From contig NZ_CP197246.1 of assembly GCF_052076145.1 (NCBI RefSeq), forward strand, positions 5,642,001-5,706,000: 64,000 nt of DNA, given 5' to 3'. The notes beneath the pieces were generated by a model. The model saw nothing but the letters and a program-made list of their open reading frames with translations. It made no database searches and had not been told where the DNA came from. Below are positions 42,349 through 50,079 of the stretch, in pieces (within the stretch, counting starts at the first letter, position 1; each line of letters starts with the position of its first letter). This stretch comes from Kitasatospora sp052076145. Its GTDB lineage: Bacteria > Actinomycetota > Actinomycetes > Streptomycetales > Streptomycetaceae. Made by a program: the position numbers and the translations under genes.

Positions 42349-43497
42349 ATGGAAGGACCGAGAGCCGGCGGCTCACTCATGGCCGGCGGCCTGTCCGTCG
42401 AGATGCCGCTCTGGCGCGCCATCTCCTCCTTCCGGGTGCTGGCCCTCGCCTACGCCCTGGCCCGCTACTTCAACGCCTACCTGGAGTACCGCCACCCGGT
42501 CTCCGGCTGGATCTACCTCGGCGCCCTCACCGTCTGGACGCTCGCCAGCACCCGCGCCTTCGCCGGGCCCCGGCGCTGCACCTGGTACGTCCTCGCCACC
42601 GATCTGGCGCTCAGCGTCACCGGCGTGGTGATGAGCGGCATCATCGACACGCCCGCCCGGGTGCACGCCGGAGCGCTCACCCTGCCCACCATCTGGGCGG
42701 CCGGCAGCGTGCTCGGCTTCGCGGCCAAGGGCGGCTGGCGGCCCGCCGCCTTCGCCGCCGTCGTCCTCGGCGCCGCCAACTTCGGCGGGCACGGCGGCAT
42801 CTCGCCCGACAACGTCCACAACATCGTGCTGCTCGCCGTCGCGGGCTGCGCCATCGGGTACGTGATCGAGCTCGCCCGCGCGAGCGAGACCGCGCTCACC
42901 CGGGCCCTCCAGGTCGAGGCCGCCACCCGCGAACGCGAACGCCTCTCCCGGGACATCCACGACGGCGTGCTCCAACTGCTCGCCCTCGTCCACCGGGGCG
43001 AGCAGGGCCCCGGCCTGGCCGCTCTCGCCGGTGAGCACGAGCGCGCCCTGCGCGAGCTGATGCACGGCCGCCCCCTCCCGGCGCAGGGGGAGACCCGGGA
43101 CGTCCGCGAGCTGCTCGCCCCGTACGCCGCCGAACGCGTCACGCTCTCCGCCCCCGGCACGCCGGTGCTGCTCCCGGCCCTGGCCGCCGCCGAGCTGGCA
43201 GCGGCCGTCGGAGCCGCGCTGGACAACGTGCGGCAGCACGCGGGCGAGCAGGCGCAGGCCTGGATACTGGTCGAGGACGAGCCGGAGGCCGTCACCGTCG
43301 GCATCCGCGACGACGGCCCCGGCTTCGCCGCCGGGCGCCTCGGCGAGGCCGAGCAGGCCGGGCGGCTCGGGGTCGCGCAGTCGATCCGGGGGCGGCTGCG
43401 GGACTTGGGCGGCACCGCCGAGCTGCACTGCGTGCCCGGCGAGGGCGTCGAGGTGGAACTGCGGGTGCCGAGACCGGCACCCGGTGAGGGGGACTGA
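42349..43497 (+). CDS. macS: MacS-type sensor histidine kinase (NarL-system kinase)
   Basis: 382 aa. Four to six membrane helices in the first 180 residues, a short linker, then HisKA_3 with R-E-R-L-S-R-D-I-H-D-G-V-L-Q-L-L (phospho-His) and a HATPase domain with A-A-L-D-N-V-R-Q-H-A (N box) and D-D-G-P-G-F (G1). The arrangement matches MacS of S. coelicolor (SCO2121), which with MacR affects morphology and actinorhodin; I use the symbol on that basis. The signal is unknown. An internal ATG (42379) is an alternative start. Confidence 0.88.
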   Translation: MEGPRAGGSLMAGGLSVEMPLWRAISSFRVLALAYALARYFNAYLEYRHPVSGWIYLGALTVWTLASTRAFAGPRRCTWYVLATDLALSVTGVVMSGIIDTPARVHAGALTLPTIWAAGSVLGFAAKGGWRPAAFAAVVLGAANFGGHGGISPDNVHNIVLLAVAGCAIGYVIELARASETALTRALQVEAATRERERLSRDIHDGVLQLLALVHRGEQGPGLAALAGEHERALRELMHGRPLPAQGETRDVRELLAPYAAERVTLSAPGTPVLLPALAAAELAAAVGAALDNVRQHAGEQAQAWILVEDEPEAVTVGIRDDGPGFAAGRLGEAEQAGRLGVAQSIRGRLRDLGGTAELHCVPGEGVEVELRVPRPAPGEGD

Positions 43498-44144
43498 TGG
43501 ACCGGCAGATCAGGGTGATGGTGGTCGACGACCACCCGATGTGGCGGGAGGCCGTCACCCGTGACCTCACCGAGGCGGGCCTCGACGTGGTCGCCACCGC
43601 GGGCGACGGCGAGGAGGCCGTCCGGCGGGCACGGGCGGTGCGCCCGGAGGTGCTGGTGCTGGACCTCAACCTGCCCAGGCTGCCCGGCGTCGAGGTGTGC
43701 CGCCAGGTGGTGGCGCAGGACCCCGCCGTACGGGTCCTGGTGCTCTCCGCCAGCGGCGAGCACGCGGACGTGCTGGAGGCCGTGAAGTCCGGCGCGACCG
43801 GCTACCTGGTGAAGTCCGCCGGGCGGGAGGAGCTGCTGGACGCCGTCCGGCGGACGGCCGAGGGTGATCCGGTCTTCACCCCCGGCCTGGCCGGGCTCGT
43901 CCTCGGCGAGTTCCGCCGCCTCGCCGCCGAGCCGCCCGCGGCCACCGCCGCTCCGCAGCTGACGGCCCGTGAGACGGAGGTCCTGCGGCTGGTGGCCAAG
44001 GGCCTGTCCTACCGTCAGATCGCCGAGCGCCTGGTGCTCTCGCACCGGACGGTGCAGAACCACGTGCAGAACACCCTCGGCAAGCTCCAGCTCCACAACC
44101 GGGTCGAGCTGGTCCGCTACGCGATCGAGCAGGGCCTCGAGTAG
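43497..44144 (+). CDS. macR: MacR-type LuxR/NarL-family response regulator
   Basis: 215 aa. Receiver domain with V-V-D-D-H (acid pocket), L-V-L-D-L-N-L-P (phospho-Asp) and V-K-S-A-G (conserved Lys); C-terminal LuxR helix-turn-helix, L-T-A-R-E-T-E-V-L-R-L-V then R-T-V-Q-N-H-V-Q-N-T-L. The ATG overlaps the macS stop by one base (T-G-A-T-G), so the pair is co-translated. MacR of S. coelicolor controls several surface proteins; the targets here cannot be read. Confidence 0.92.
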   Translation: MDRQIRVMVVDDHPMWREAVTRDLTEAGLDVVATAGDGEEAVRRARAVRPEVLVLDLNLPRLPGVEVCRQVVAQDPAVRVLVLSASGEHADVLEAVKSGATGYLVKSAGREELLDAVRRTAEGDPVFTPGLAGLVLGEFRRLAAEPPAATAAPQLTARETEVLRLVAKGLSYRQIAERLVLSHRTVQNHVQNTLGKLQLHNRVELVRYAIEQGLE

Positions 44145-44161
44145 CTCCCGGGGTCCCGGGC

Positions 44162-46093
44162 CTACCGCACCGGCACGGGCAGCTTCAGCAGGTCGGCGAC
44201 GATGTCGACACCCTCGCGGGTCAGCACGGACTCCGGGTGGAACTGGAGCGAGGCGAAGCCGGGGCCGCGCAGGGCGTGGACGTCCCCGGTGGCGGGGTCG
44301 GCGGCGATCTCGACGCGCTGGAGGCCGAGGCGGGTGGTGTCGGCGGGGGTGGTGCGGGCGGTGAAGGTGTTGTAGAAGCCGACCGTGCGGCGGGTGCCGA
44401 ACAGGTCGACGGACTCCTGTGCGCCCTGATAGGGGACGGCCTTGCGGGCCAGCGGCAGGCCCAACTCGGCCGAGAGCAGCTGGTGGCTGAGGCAGACGGC
44501 GAGCAGCGGGGCCTTGCGGGTGCCGGTCCGCGCGGCGGTGAGGGCGTCGGAGACGATCGGCCGCAGCAGCGCCATCTTCGGGTCGGTGAGGTCGGCCGGG
44601 TCGCCGGGGCCGGGGCCGAGCACCAGCTGGCCCTGGTGGGCGGCGGCGAGTTCGCGCAGCCCCGGGGTGTCGAAGCGCAGCACGCGGACGCGGTGGCCGA
44701 TCGAGGTGAGCAGGTGGGCGAGCATCGAGGTGAAGGTGTCCTCGCCGTCGACGACCAGCGTCTCCTGGGTGGCGGCGGGGGCGGGCTGCTGCATCCGGAG
44801 CCAGAACGGCGCGAGGTCGGCCCGACGTGAGTCGAGGGCGGCCTGCACGCGGTGGTCCTCGCCGAGCTTGGGGCCCTGGCGGCGGCCGCCGGGCGTGGGG
44901 CGGGCGGGCAGCGCGCCGATCGCGGTGAGCACCCCGGCGGCCTTGGCGTGCGTCTCGGCGACCTCGGAGTCGGGGTCGGAGTGGCGGACGAGGGTGGCGC
45001 CGGCCCGGACGACGAGCGTGCCGTCGGCGGGGTCGATGTCGACGGTGCGGATGCAGATGGGGGAGTCGAGCAGCTGCCCGCCGCTGGCGGAGCGGCCGAT
45101 CAGCGCGAGGGCGCCGGAGTAGTAGCCGCGACCGGTGGGTTCGTACCGCTTGATCACCCGGGTGGCGTTCTGCACCGGGCTGCCGGTGACGGTCGCGGCG
45201 AACATCGTCTCCCGCAGGACGTCGCGGACGTCGAGCGAGGTGCGGCCGCGCAACTCGTACTCGGTGTGGGCGAGGTGGGACATCTCCTTCAGGCGCGGGC
45301 CGAGGACCTGGCCGCCGAGGTCGCCGACGGTGCACATCATCTTCAGTTCCTCGTCGACCACCATGGTGAGCTCCTCCAGCTCCTTGGGGTCGCGCAGGAA
45401 GTCGAGGAGGGAGTCGATGCCCGCCCCGGCAGCCGGGTAGCGGTAGGTGCCGGAGATCGGGTTCATCACGACGGTGCCGCCGGACTGCCGCACGTGCACC
45501 TCCGGCGAGGCGCCGACCAGGATGCGCTCGCCGGTGGACACCAGGAAAGTCCAGTACGCGCCGCGCTCCTGCTCCAGCAGCCGACGGAACAGGGTGAGGG
45601 CCAACTCGGGGCTGTAGTCGTCCAGCCGGGCCCGGAAGTCGCGGCGGATGACGAAGTTCGCGCCCTCCCCGCGCCCGATCTCGTCCCGGATGACGCGGCG
45701 CACGATGTCGGCGTACTGCACGTCGTCGATATCGAAGGCGCCGCCGGTGAGCGAGACCGGCAGCTCGGGCAGGGCGGCCAGCAGCTCGACGATCGGGAGG
45801 GCGTGCTGCTCCTCGACGGCCAGGGCCTGGAGCGGGGTGCCGTCGTCATGGGCCTCGAAGCCGCGTTCGCGGATCTGCCGGTACGGGACGAGGGCGAGCA
45901 GGTCGTGCCGGGGCCCCTCGGCTGGGACTCCGGGCCGGACGGGCAGTTCGGCCAGTGTCTCGTAGCTGCCGACGGTGCCGATCAGCACCTCGACGGTGCC
46001 CGGGGCCAGGCGTGGGGTGCGGCGGTGCAGCAGGGCGAACGCCGGGGCGCCGGGGGCGGTGAGGCGGGCGAGCAGAGCGGCGGGGTTGGTCAC
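44162..46093 (-). CDS. Fused anthranilate synthase (TrpE-TrpG)
   Basis: 643 aa. Residues 1 to about 420 are the chorismate-using TrpE-like domain: M-N-P-I-S-G-T-Y-R, D-E-E-L-K-M-M-C, F-A-A-T-V-T-G-S-P. The last 200 residues are a glutamine amidotransferase: L-L-A-V-C-L-S-H-Q-L-L (nucleophile Cys) and L-Q-F-H-P-E-S-V (His/Glu). It makes anthranilate from chorismate and glutamine. The layout is like S. coelicolor SCO2117 and PhzE-type fusions; PhzE-like ADIC synthase activity is possible but the Trp attenuator upstream argues for tryptophan synthesis. Confidence 0.92.
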   Translation of the reverse strand: MTNPAALLARLTAPGAPAFALLHRRTPRLAPGTVEVLIGTVGSYETLAELPVRPGVPAEGPRHDLLALVPYRQIRERGFEAHDDGTPLQALAVEEQHALPIVELLAALPELPVSLTGGAFDIDDVQYADIVRRVIRDEIGRGEGANFVIRRDFRARLDDYSPELALTLFRRLLEQERGAYWTFLVSTGERILVGASPEVHVRQSGGTVVMNPISGTYRYPAAGAGIDSLLDFLRDPKELEELTMVVDEELKMMCTVGDLGGQVLGPRLKEMSHLAHTEYELRGRTSLDVRDVLRETMFAATVTGSPVQNATRVIKRYEPTGRGYYSGALALIGRSASGGQLLDSPICIRTVDIDPADGTLVVRAGATLVRHSDPDSEVAETHAKAAGVLTAIGALPARPTPGGRRQGPKLGEDHRVQAALDSRRADLAPFWLRMQQPAPAATQETLVVDGEDTFTSMLAHLLTSIGHRVRVLRFDTPGLRELAAAHQGQLVLGPGPGDPADLTDPKMALLRPIVSDALTAARTGTRKAPLLAVCLSHQLLSAELGLPLARKAVPYQGAQESVDLFGTRRTVGFYNTFTARTTPADTTRLGLQRVEIAADPATGDVHALRGPGFASLQFHPESVLTREGVDIVADLLKLPVPVR

Positions 46094-46170
46094 GGTGGAC
46101 TTCCTTCCGGGCTGACTGGGCGGGAGTCTTGCACCGCTCGTCCGGGAGGGCCGTCTGCTGTGGAAACGCC

Positions 46171-46196
46171 GACGGCCGCCCCGTAGGGCGGCCGTC
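46171..46196 (-). terminator. Attenuator terminator of the fused anthranilate synthase
   Basis: A perfect 11-bp stem (46171-46181 with 46186-46196) with a 4-nt loop lies between the Trp leader peptide stop and the anthranilate synthase gene. In the minus-strand RNA it is followed by G-G-C-G-T-T-T-C-C. It is placed as the terminator arm of an attenuator. Confidence 0.82.
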
Positions 46197-46219
46197 GCGA
46201 GAGTTTCAGGAACGCGCGA

Positions 46220-46276
46220 TCAGTGGGCCACCCCGGGGATGGTCCACCACCAGGATGAGGTGTATGGCGCGTTCAT
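46220..46276 (-). CDS. Trp leader peptide (attenuator)
   Basis: 18 codons plus stop: M-N-A-P-Y-T-S-S-W-W-W-T-I-P-G-V-A-H. Three consecutive Trp codons in the middle are the hallmark of a tryptophan attenuator: with little charged tRNA-Trp the ribosome stalls there and lets the downstream gene be read. The C-terminal part resembles the W-W-W-T-A-x-P-x-x-H ending of known Streptomyces Trp leaders. No ribosome site precedes the ATG; a -10-like TAGTCT (minus strand, 46289-46284) stands 7 nt before it, so the RNA may begin with the ATG itself. Confidence 0.9.
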   Translation of the reverse strand: MNAPYTSSWWWTIPGVAH

Positions 46277-46283
46277 GGGCAAG

Positions 46284-46289
46284 AGACTA
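46284..46289 (-). promoter_or_regulatory. Candidate -10 element of a leaderless trp leader transcript
   Basis: TAGTCT on the minus strand, 7 nt before the leader ATG. This spacing would put the first transcribed base at the A of ATG. No convincing -35 is seen. Confidence 0.5.
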
Positions 46290-46382
46290 ACCGATCGATG
46301 GGTGGTGTGGGGCTCGTCACCCGTTTGTCCGTAGGATGTCTCACCCATCGGGCAGTGGGCACGATTCGGCTGTCACACCCCG

Positions 46383-46388
46383 TAGCCT
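46383..46388 (+). promoter_or_regulatory. Candidate -10 element of a leaderless DAHP synthase transcript
   Basis: TAGCCT lies 7 nt before the GTG at 46396, the same spacing as on the opposite strand for the Trp leader. There is no purine-rich ribosome site between, which supports a leaderless mRNA. Confidence 0.5.
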
Positions 46389-46395
46389 TGGGCCT

Positions 46396-47745
46396 GTGAC
46401 CGTGACACCAGAGACAACGAGGACTGCCCACTCCTGGCAGTCCCTGCCCGCGGCGCAGCAGCCTGAATGGCCGGATCAAGAGGCGCTGCGCAAGTCCCTT
46501 GCGGACCTCGCCTCCTATCCGCCGCTCGTCTTCGCCGGCGAGTGTGACCAGCTGCGTGCCCGGCTCGGTGCCGTCGCACGCGGTGAGGCATTCCTGCTGC
46601 AGGGCGGTGACTGCGCCGAGGCCTTCGACGGCGTCTCCGCCGAGCAGATCCGCAACAAGCTGAAGACCCTGCTGCAGATGGCGGCCGTGCTCACGTACGC
46701 CGCCTCCGTGCCGGTGGTCAAGGTCGGCCGGATCGCCGGGCAGTACTCCAAGCCCCGTTCGAAGTCCACCGAGACGCGTGACGGCGTCACTCTCCCCGTG
46801 TACCGGGGCGATTCGGTGAACGGCTTCGACTTCACCCCCGAGTCCCGCATCCCGGACCCGGAGCGCCTGAAGCGGATGTACAACGCCTCCGCCGCGACGC
46901 TCAACCTCGTCCGGGCCTTCACCACCGGCGGCTACGCCGACCTGCGCCAGGTGCACGCCTGGAACCAGGACTTCGTGCGCAACTCGCCGTCCGGCCAGCG
47001 GTACGAGCAGCTGGCCCGGGAGATCGACCAGGCGCTGGCCTTCATGAACGCCTGCGGGGTCACCCCCGAGGAGTTCCGGACGGTCGAGTTCTTCTCCTCG
47101 CACGAGGCGCTGGTACTCGACTACGAGACGGCGCTGACCCGCGTCGACTCGCGGACGGGCGACCTCTACGACGTCTCCGGCCACATGGTCTGGATCGGCG
47201 AGCGCACCCGTCAGCTGGACGGCGCGCACATCGAGTTCGCGTCGAAGATCCGCAACCCGATCGGTGTGAAGCTCGGCCCGACCACCACGGTCGAGGAGGC
47301 GCTCACCCTGATCGAGCGGCTCGACCCGGAGCGCGAGCCCGGTCGGCTCACCTTCATCACCCGGATGGGTGCGGGCAAGGTCCGCGACCACCTGCCCACC
47401 CTGGTGGAGAAGGTCACCGCCTCGGGCGCGCAGCCGGTGTGGATCTGCGACCCGATGCACGGCAACACCTTCGAGGCCTCCAGCGGCCACAAGACCCGCC
47501 GCTTCGACGACGTGCTCGACGAGGTCAAGGGCTTCTTCGAGGTGCACCGCTCGCTCGGCACCCACCCGGGCGGCATCCACGTGGAGCTCACCGGCGACGA
47601 CGTCACCGAGTGCGTCGGCGGCGGCGACGAGGTGCTGGTCGACGACCTGCACCAGCGCTACGAGACCGCCTGCGACCCGCGGCTCAACCGCAGCCAGTCG
47701 CTCGACCTGGCGTTCCTGGTGGCGGAGATGTACCGGGGTCACTGA
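46396..47745 (+). CDS. Class II 3-deoxy-D-arabino-heptulosonate 7-phosphate synthase
   Basis: 449 aa. It joins phosphoenolpyruvate and erythrose 4-phosphate, the first step of the shikimate pathway. Class II (plant-like) features: L-Q-G-G-D-C-A-E-A-F near residue 80 (metal Cys), K-V-G-R-I-A-G-Q-Y, F-I-T-R-M-G, C-D-P-M-H-G-N, and H-V-E-L-T-G-D-D-V-T-E. Length fits AroG of M. tuberculosis (Rv2178c). The GTG at 46396 is chosen on the leaderless promoter; GTG at 46402 is also possible. Divergent from the fused anthranilate synthase, so both ends of the chorismate-to-Trp route share one 300-bp control region. Confidence 0.95.
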   Translation: MTVTPETTRTAHSWQSLPAAQQPEWPDQEALRKSLADLASYPPLVFAGECDQLRARLGAVARGEAFLLQGGDCAEAFDGVSAEQIRNKLKTLLQMAAVLTYAASVPVVKVGRIAGQYSKPRSKSTETRDGVTLPVYRGDSVNGFDFTPESRIPDPERLKRMYNASAATLNLVRAFTTGGYADLRQVHAWNQDFVRNSPSGQRYEQLAREIDQALAFMNACGVTPEEFRTVEFFSSHEALVLDYETALTRVDSRTGDLYDVSGHMVWIGERTRQLDGAHIEFASKIRNPIGVKLGPTTTVEEALTLIERLDPEREPGRLTFITRMGAGKVRDHLPTLVEKVTASGAQPVWICDPMHGNTFEASSGHKTRRFDDVLDEVKGFFEVHRSLGTHPGGIHVELTGDDVTECVGGGDEVLVDDLHQRYETACDPRLNRSQSLDLAFLVAEMYRGH

Positions 47746-47772
47746 CCCCCGGGCGTCCGCCCAGTGTGACGA

Positions 47773-47815
47773 AGGCCCCTCCGATCTCGGGATTCCCGAG
47801 GCCGGAGGGGCTTCT
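47773..47815 (+). terminator. Terminator after the DAHP synthase gene
   Basis: A long hairpin: A-G-G-C-C-C-C-T-C-C-G then C-T-C-G-G-G, 4-nt loop ATTC, C-C-C-G-A-G, then C-G-G-A-G-G-G-G-C-T-T, with a small internal loop (AT/GC). T-C-T-T-C follows. Confidence 0.8.
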
Positions 47816-47834
47816 TCGTGCCCGGCGGGTTGGG

Positions 47835-47867
47835 TAAGGTAAGGCTTAGCGAGCTAAGGCAAGCCTT
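47835..47867. promoter_or_regulatory. Candidate DmdR/IdeR iron boxes upstream of the [2Fe-2S] protein
   Basis: TAAGGTAAGGCTTAGCGAG (47835-47853) matches 13 of 19 positions of the IdeR/DmdR consensus TTAGGTTAGGCTAACCTAA. Overlapping palindromes follow: CTTAG-CGAG-CTAAG (47845-47858) and AAGGC-AA-GCCTT (47856-47867). Two or more repressor dimers could bind, shutting the gene in high iron. Confidence 0.65.
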
Positions 47868-47912
47868 GGCTCGGTGACCACGACGGTGACCACGACCCTG
47901 GGAGACTCCGCG

Positions 47913-48149
47913 ATGTACGTGTGCATGTGCCATGCGGTCACCGAGGCCCAGGTCAAGCAGCAGATCGACGCGGGTGCCGACACCCCGCGCGGGATAGCCA
48001 AGGGCTGCAAGGCCGGCACGGACTGCGGCTCGTGCGTGCGACGCATCCAGGCGCTGCTGGGGGAGCACGGTGCCCGCCCGTGCCCGACAGCGAGGCTCGC
48101 GGCCAGGCTCGGCCTGGCCGAGCCGGAGACCAACGTGATCGCCGCCTGA
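47913..48149 (+). CDS. bfd: Bacterioferritin-associated ferredoxin, BFD-type [2Fe-2S] protein
   Basis: 78 aa from the ATG at 47913 (GGGAGA upstream). The cluster ligands are C-M-C-H-A-V at the N-terminus and T-D-C-G-S-C-V around residue 38, the BFD pattern CxC and CxxC. Bfd reduces iron inside bacterioferritin so that it can leave. The bacterioferritin gene converges on it 15 bp away, and an iron box lies upstream: low iron would raise Bfd and release stored iron. Confidence 0.92.
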   Translation: MYVCMCHAVTEAQVKQQIDAGADTPRGIAKGCKAGTDCGSCVRRIQALLGEHGARPCPTARLAARLGLAEPETNVIAA

Positions 48150-48164
48150 GCCGGTGAGGCCGGG

Positions 48165-48644
48165 TCAGGACTCAGGCTGCTCGATCAGCTGGGCGATGTA
48201 GAGCGCCTCGCCGAGCTTCTCCAGCAGCTCCAGCTGGGTGTCGAGGTAGTCGATGTGGTGCTCCTCGTCGGCCAGGATCGACTCGAAGATGTTGGCCGAG
48301 GTCACGTCGTCCTTCGCCCGCATCACCACGATGCCGCGCCGCAGCCGGTCGATGGCCTCGACCTCGACCTGGCGGTCCGCCTCGAACATCTCCTTGACGG
48401 TCTGGCCGATCCGGACGTGGAACAGCCGCTGGTAGTTCGGCAGGCCGTCCAGGAAGAGGATCCGGTCGGTGAGCAGCTCGGCGTGCTTCATCTCGTCGAA
48501 GGACTCGTGCCGGGTGTACTTCGCGAGCTTCGTCCAGCCGAAGTTCTCCTGCATCTTGGCGTGCAGGAAGTACTGGTTGATCGCGGTCAGCTCGGCGGTG
48601 AGCTGTTCGTTGAGGAATTCGATGACCTCGGAGTCGCCCTTCAT
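48165..48644 (-). CDS. bfr: Bacterioferritin
   Basis: 159 aa from ATG 48644 (GGAAGG upstream; a start at 48665 would add 7 residues). The ferritin di-iron ligands are seen: E-L-T-A-I-N-Q-Y (Glu18 region), R-H-E-S-F-D-E-M-K-H (ExxH), E-A-I-D-R-L and D-E-E-H-H-I-D-Y. Met in the I-L-F-L-D-G-L-P loop region is where heme-binding Met52 usually lies; here the segment reads T-D-R-I-L-F-L, so heme binding should be checked. It stores iron as a mineral in a 24-mer. Convergent with bfd. Confidence 0.94.
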   Translation of the reverse strand: MKGDSEVIEFLNEQLTAELTAINQYFLHAKMQENFGWTKLAKYTRHESFDEMKHAELLTDRILFLDGLPNYQRLFHVRIGQTVKEMFEADRQVEVEAIDRLRRGIVVMRAKDDVTSANIFESILADEEHHIDYLDTQLELLEKLGEALYIAQLIEQPES

Positions 48645-48767
48645 GGCGGTGCCTTCCTGCTTCATGCGTCACACGCGGGACCACGGCTGAGCGCATGGTG
48701 GCACTTCCGATGGTGGAAATTCCAGTAAGTTCACACTTAGTGGAACATGTGTCGGAATATCCGATTT

Positions 48768-48793
48768 GTCGCCTACTTGAGTCGCCTACTTGA
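48768..48793. repeat. Direct repeat GTCGCCTACTTGA x2
   Basis: Two adjacent identical 13-bp units (48768-48780, 48781-48793) in the divergent region between bfr and the sulfite-oxidase-like gene, next to an A/T-rich stretch with C-G-G-A-A-T-A-T-C-C-G. Could be an operator or a small duplication. Confidence 0.6.
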
Positions 48794-48854
48794 GCAGGGG
48801 GCGCGAGCAAGGGGCGCGCGCGGCGGTTCGTCCGCCGTCTGTCACCATGGAGCC

Positions 48855-49484
48855 ATGGGTCAGTCCGAACAAGCACAGCTCCAGCAGTCTGACCCGAGAC
48901 TCCCCCCGGGCCAGCGCCTGCAGCGCGGCTGGCCGGTGCTGCACTACGGTCCGGTGCCCCGCTTCAAGCCGCTGACCTGGGACCTCCAGGTGTTCGGGGC
49001 CACCGCCTCGGCCGAGAAGCACAGCTGGGACTTCGAGGGCTTCCACGAGCTGCCGACCGTCACCGTCCGGTCCGACTTCCACTGTGTGACGCGCTTCTCG
49101 ATGCTCGACAACGAGTGGAGTGGGGTCGCCGCCGCGACGCTGCTGGAGCTGGTGCCGCCCGCCGAGCAGGTCTCGCACGTGATGGTCTGGGCCGAGTACG
49201 GCTACAGCTCGAACCTCAGCCTCGCCGACTTCGCCGCCGCCGGGACGGTCTTCGCCACCCACCACAACGGCGAGCCGCTCACCGTCGAGCACGGCTTCCC
49301 CGTCCGGCTGGTCGTCCCCGGGCGCTACGCCTGGAAGGGCCCGAAGTGGGTCCGCGCGGTCGAGTACATGCGCGCCGACCGGCGCGGCTTCTGGGAGGAG
49401 CGCGGCTACCACAACCGGGCCGACCCCTGGACGGAGCAGCGGTACTCCTACCAGGAGGAGCCCGGCGACGGGCCGTTGCGGTAG
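48855..49484 (+). CDS. Sulfite-oxidase-like molybdopterin-domain protein
   Basis: 209 aa from the ATG at 48855. The sulfite oxidase/YedY fold is seen: W-P-V-L-H-Y-G-P-V-P, W-D-L-Q-V-F-G, then S-D-F-H-C-V-T-R-F-S, where the cysteine is the expected molybdenum ligand, and V-E-H-G-F-P-V-R-L-V-V-P-G-R-Y-A-W-K-G-P-K-W-V. No signal peptide, so the enzyme is probably cytoplasmic. The substrate is not known. It converges on the LOR-like gene with 10 bp between. Confidence 0.88.
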   Translation: MGQSEQAQLQQSDPRLPPGQRLQRGWPVLHYGPVPRFKPLTWDLQVFGATASAEKHSWDFEGFHELPTVTVRSDFHCVTRFSMLDNEWSGVAAATLLELVPPAEQVSHVMVWAEYGYSSNLSLADFAAAGTVFATHHNGEPLTVEHGFPVRLVVPGRYAWKGPKWVRAVEYMRADRRGFWEERGYHNRADPWTEQRYSYQEEPGDGPLR

Positions 49485-49494
49485 CCGCCGAGCG

Positions 49495-50079
49495 TCAGTC
49501 CTTGAAGGGGTTGGCGGTCAGGCCGGCGATGTCCGCGCGCGGGTCGGAGGTGTCGTTGGAGTTGAAGTACACCAACGCCGCCAGCACCAGCAGCCGGTCC
49601 AGCCGGGGGTCGTGGATCTTCACTGTGTAGGTGGCCCGGATCCCCGCGTGGCGGGTGAACTCGAAGCCCTCCGACTCCGCCGAGCGGTAGCGCATCTTGA
49701 AGGTCAGGGCGGCGTCCACCACGCCCCAGTCGAGGACCGGCAGGGTGCGTCGCGCCTTGTTGGCGAGACCGGCCGGCTCGCCGGACAACGGGGCCAGGCC
49801 CGCCTGCTCGAAGCGCCACTCGGCGGGCCGGAACGACCGGTTCCTGTGGTCGATCGTCCCGATGATCCGGCGGTCCGGCGTCATGGCCTGGAAGTGGTTG
49901 ACCCAGCCCTCGAACCGGTCGAGCTGCGGCCCGCTGAACGCCTGGTACGGCGAACGCCCGTTGTGGGCCACGTCCTTGTGCAGCTTCGCGACCTGCGTGC
50001 CGTCGACGCCGATCAGGTAGGTGGTGTGGTTGCGGCCGTAGTCGATGGAGACGGCGAACTCCGTCAGCGACTGGATCAC
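49495..50079 (-). CDS. LURP-one/scramblase-like beta-barrel protein (tentative)
   Basis: 194 aa. Alternating beta strands, a G-T-I-D-H-R-N-R-S-F strand near residue 73 and a C-terminal hydrophobic helix (H-D-P-R-L-D-R-L-L-V-L-A-A-L-V-Y-F-N) recall the LOR/scramblase (tubby-like) fold, but the match is weak. The start overlaps the end of the 88-aa gene by 4 nt, so it is the last gene of a minus-strand run RDD, kinase, WXG-like, 88-aa, this gene. No enzyme signature. It could bind lipid or a partner of the WXG-like protein. Confidence 0.6.
   Translation of the reverse strand: MIQSLTEFAVSIDYGRNHTTYLIGVDGTQVAKLHKDVAHNGRSPYQAFSGPQLDRFEGWVNHFQAMTPDRRIIGTIDHRNRSFRPAEWRFEQAGLAPLSGEPAGLANKARRTLPVLDWGVVDAALTFKMRYRSAESEGFEFTRHAGIRATYTVKIHDPRLDRLLVLAALVYFNSNDTSDPRADIAGLTANPFKD

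Noticed and set aside
42513..45335. Minus-strand open frame of over 900 codons antisense to macS-macR
   Set aside because: It is a shadow of macS and macR and of the end of the anthranilate synthase in a wrong frame; it has no domain.
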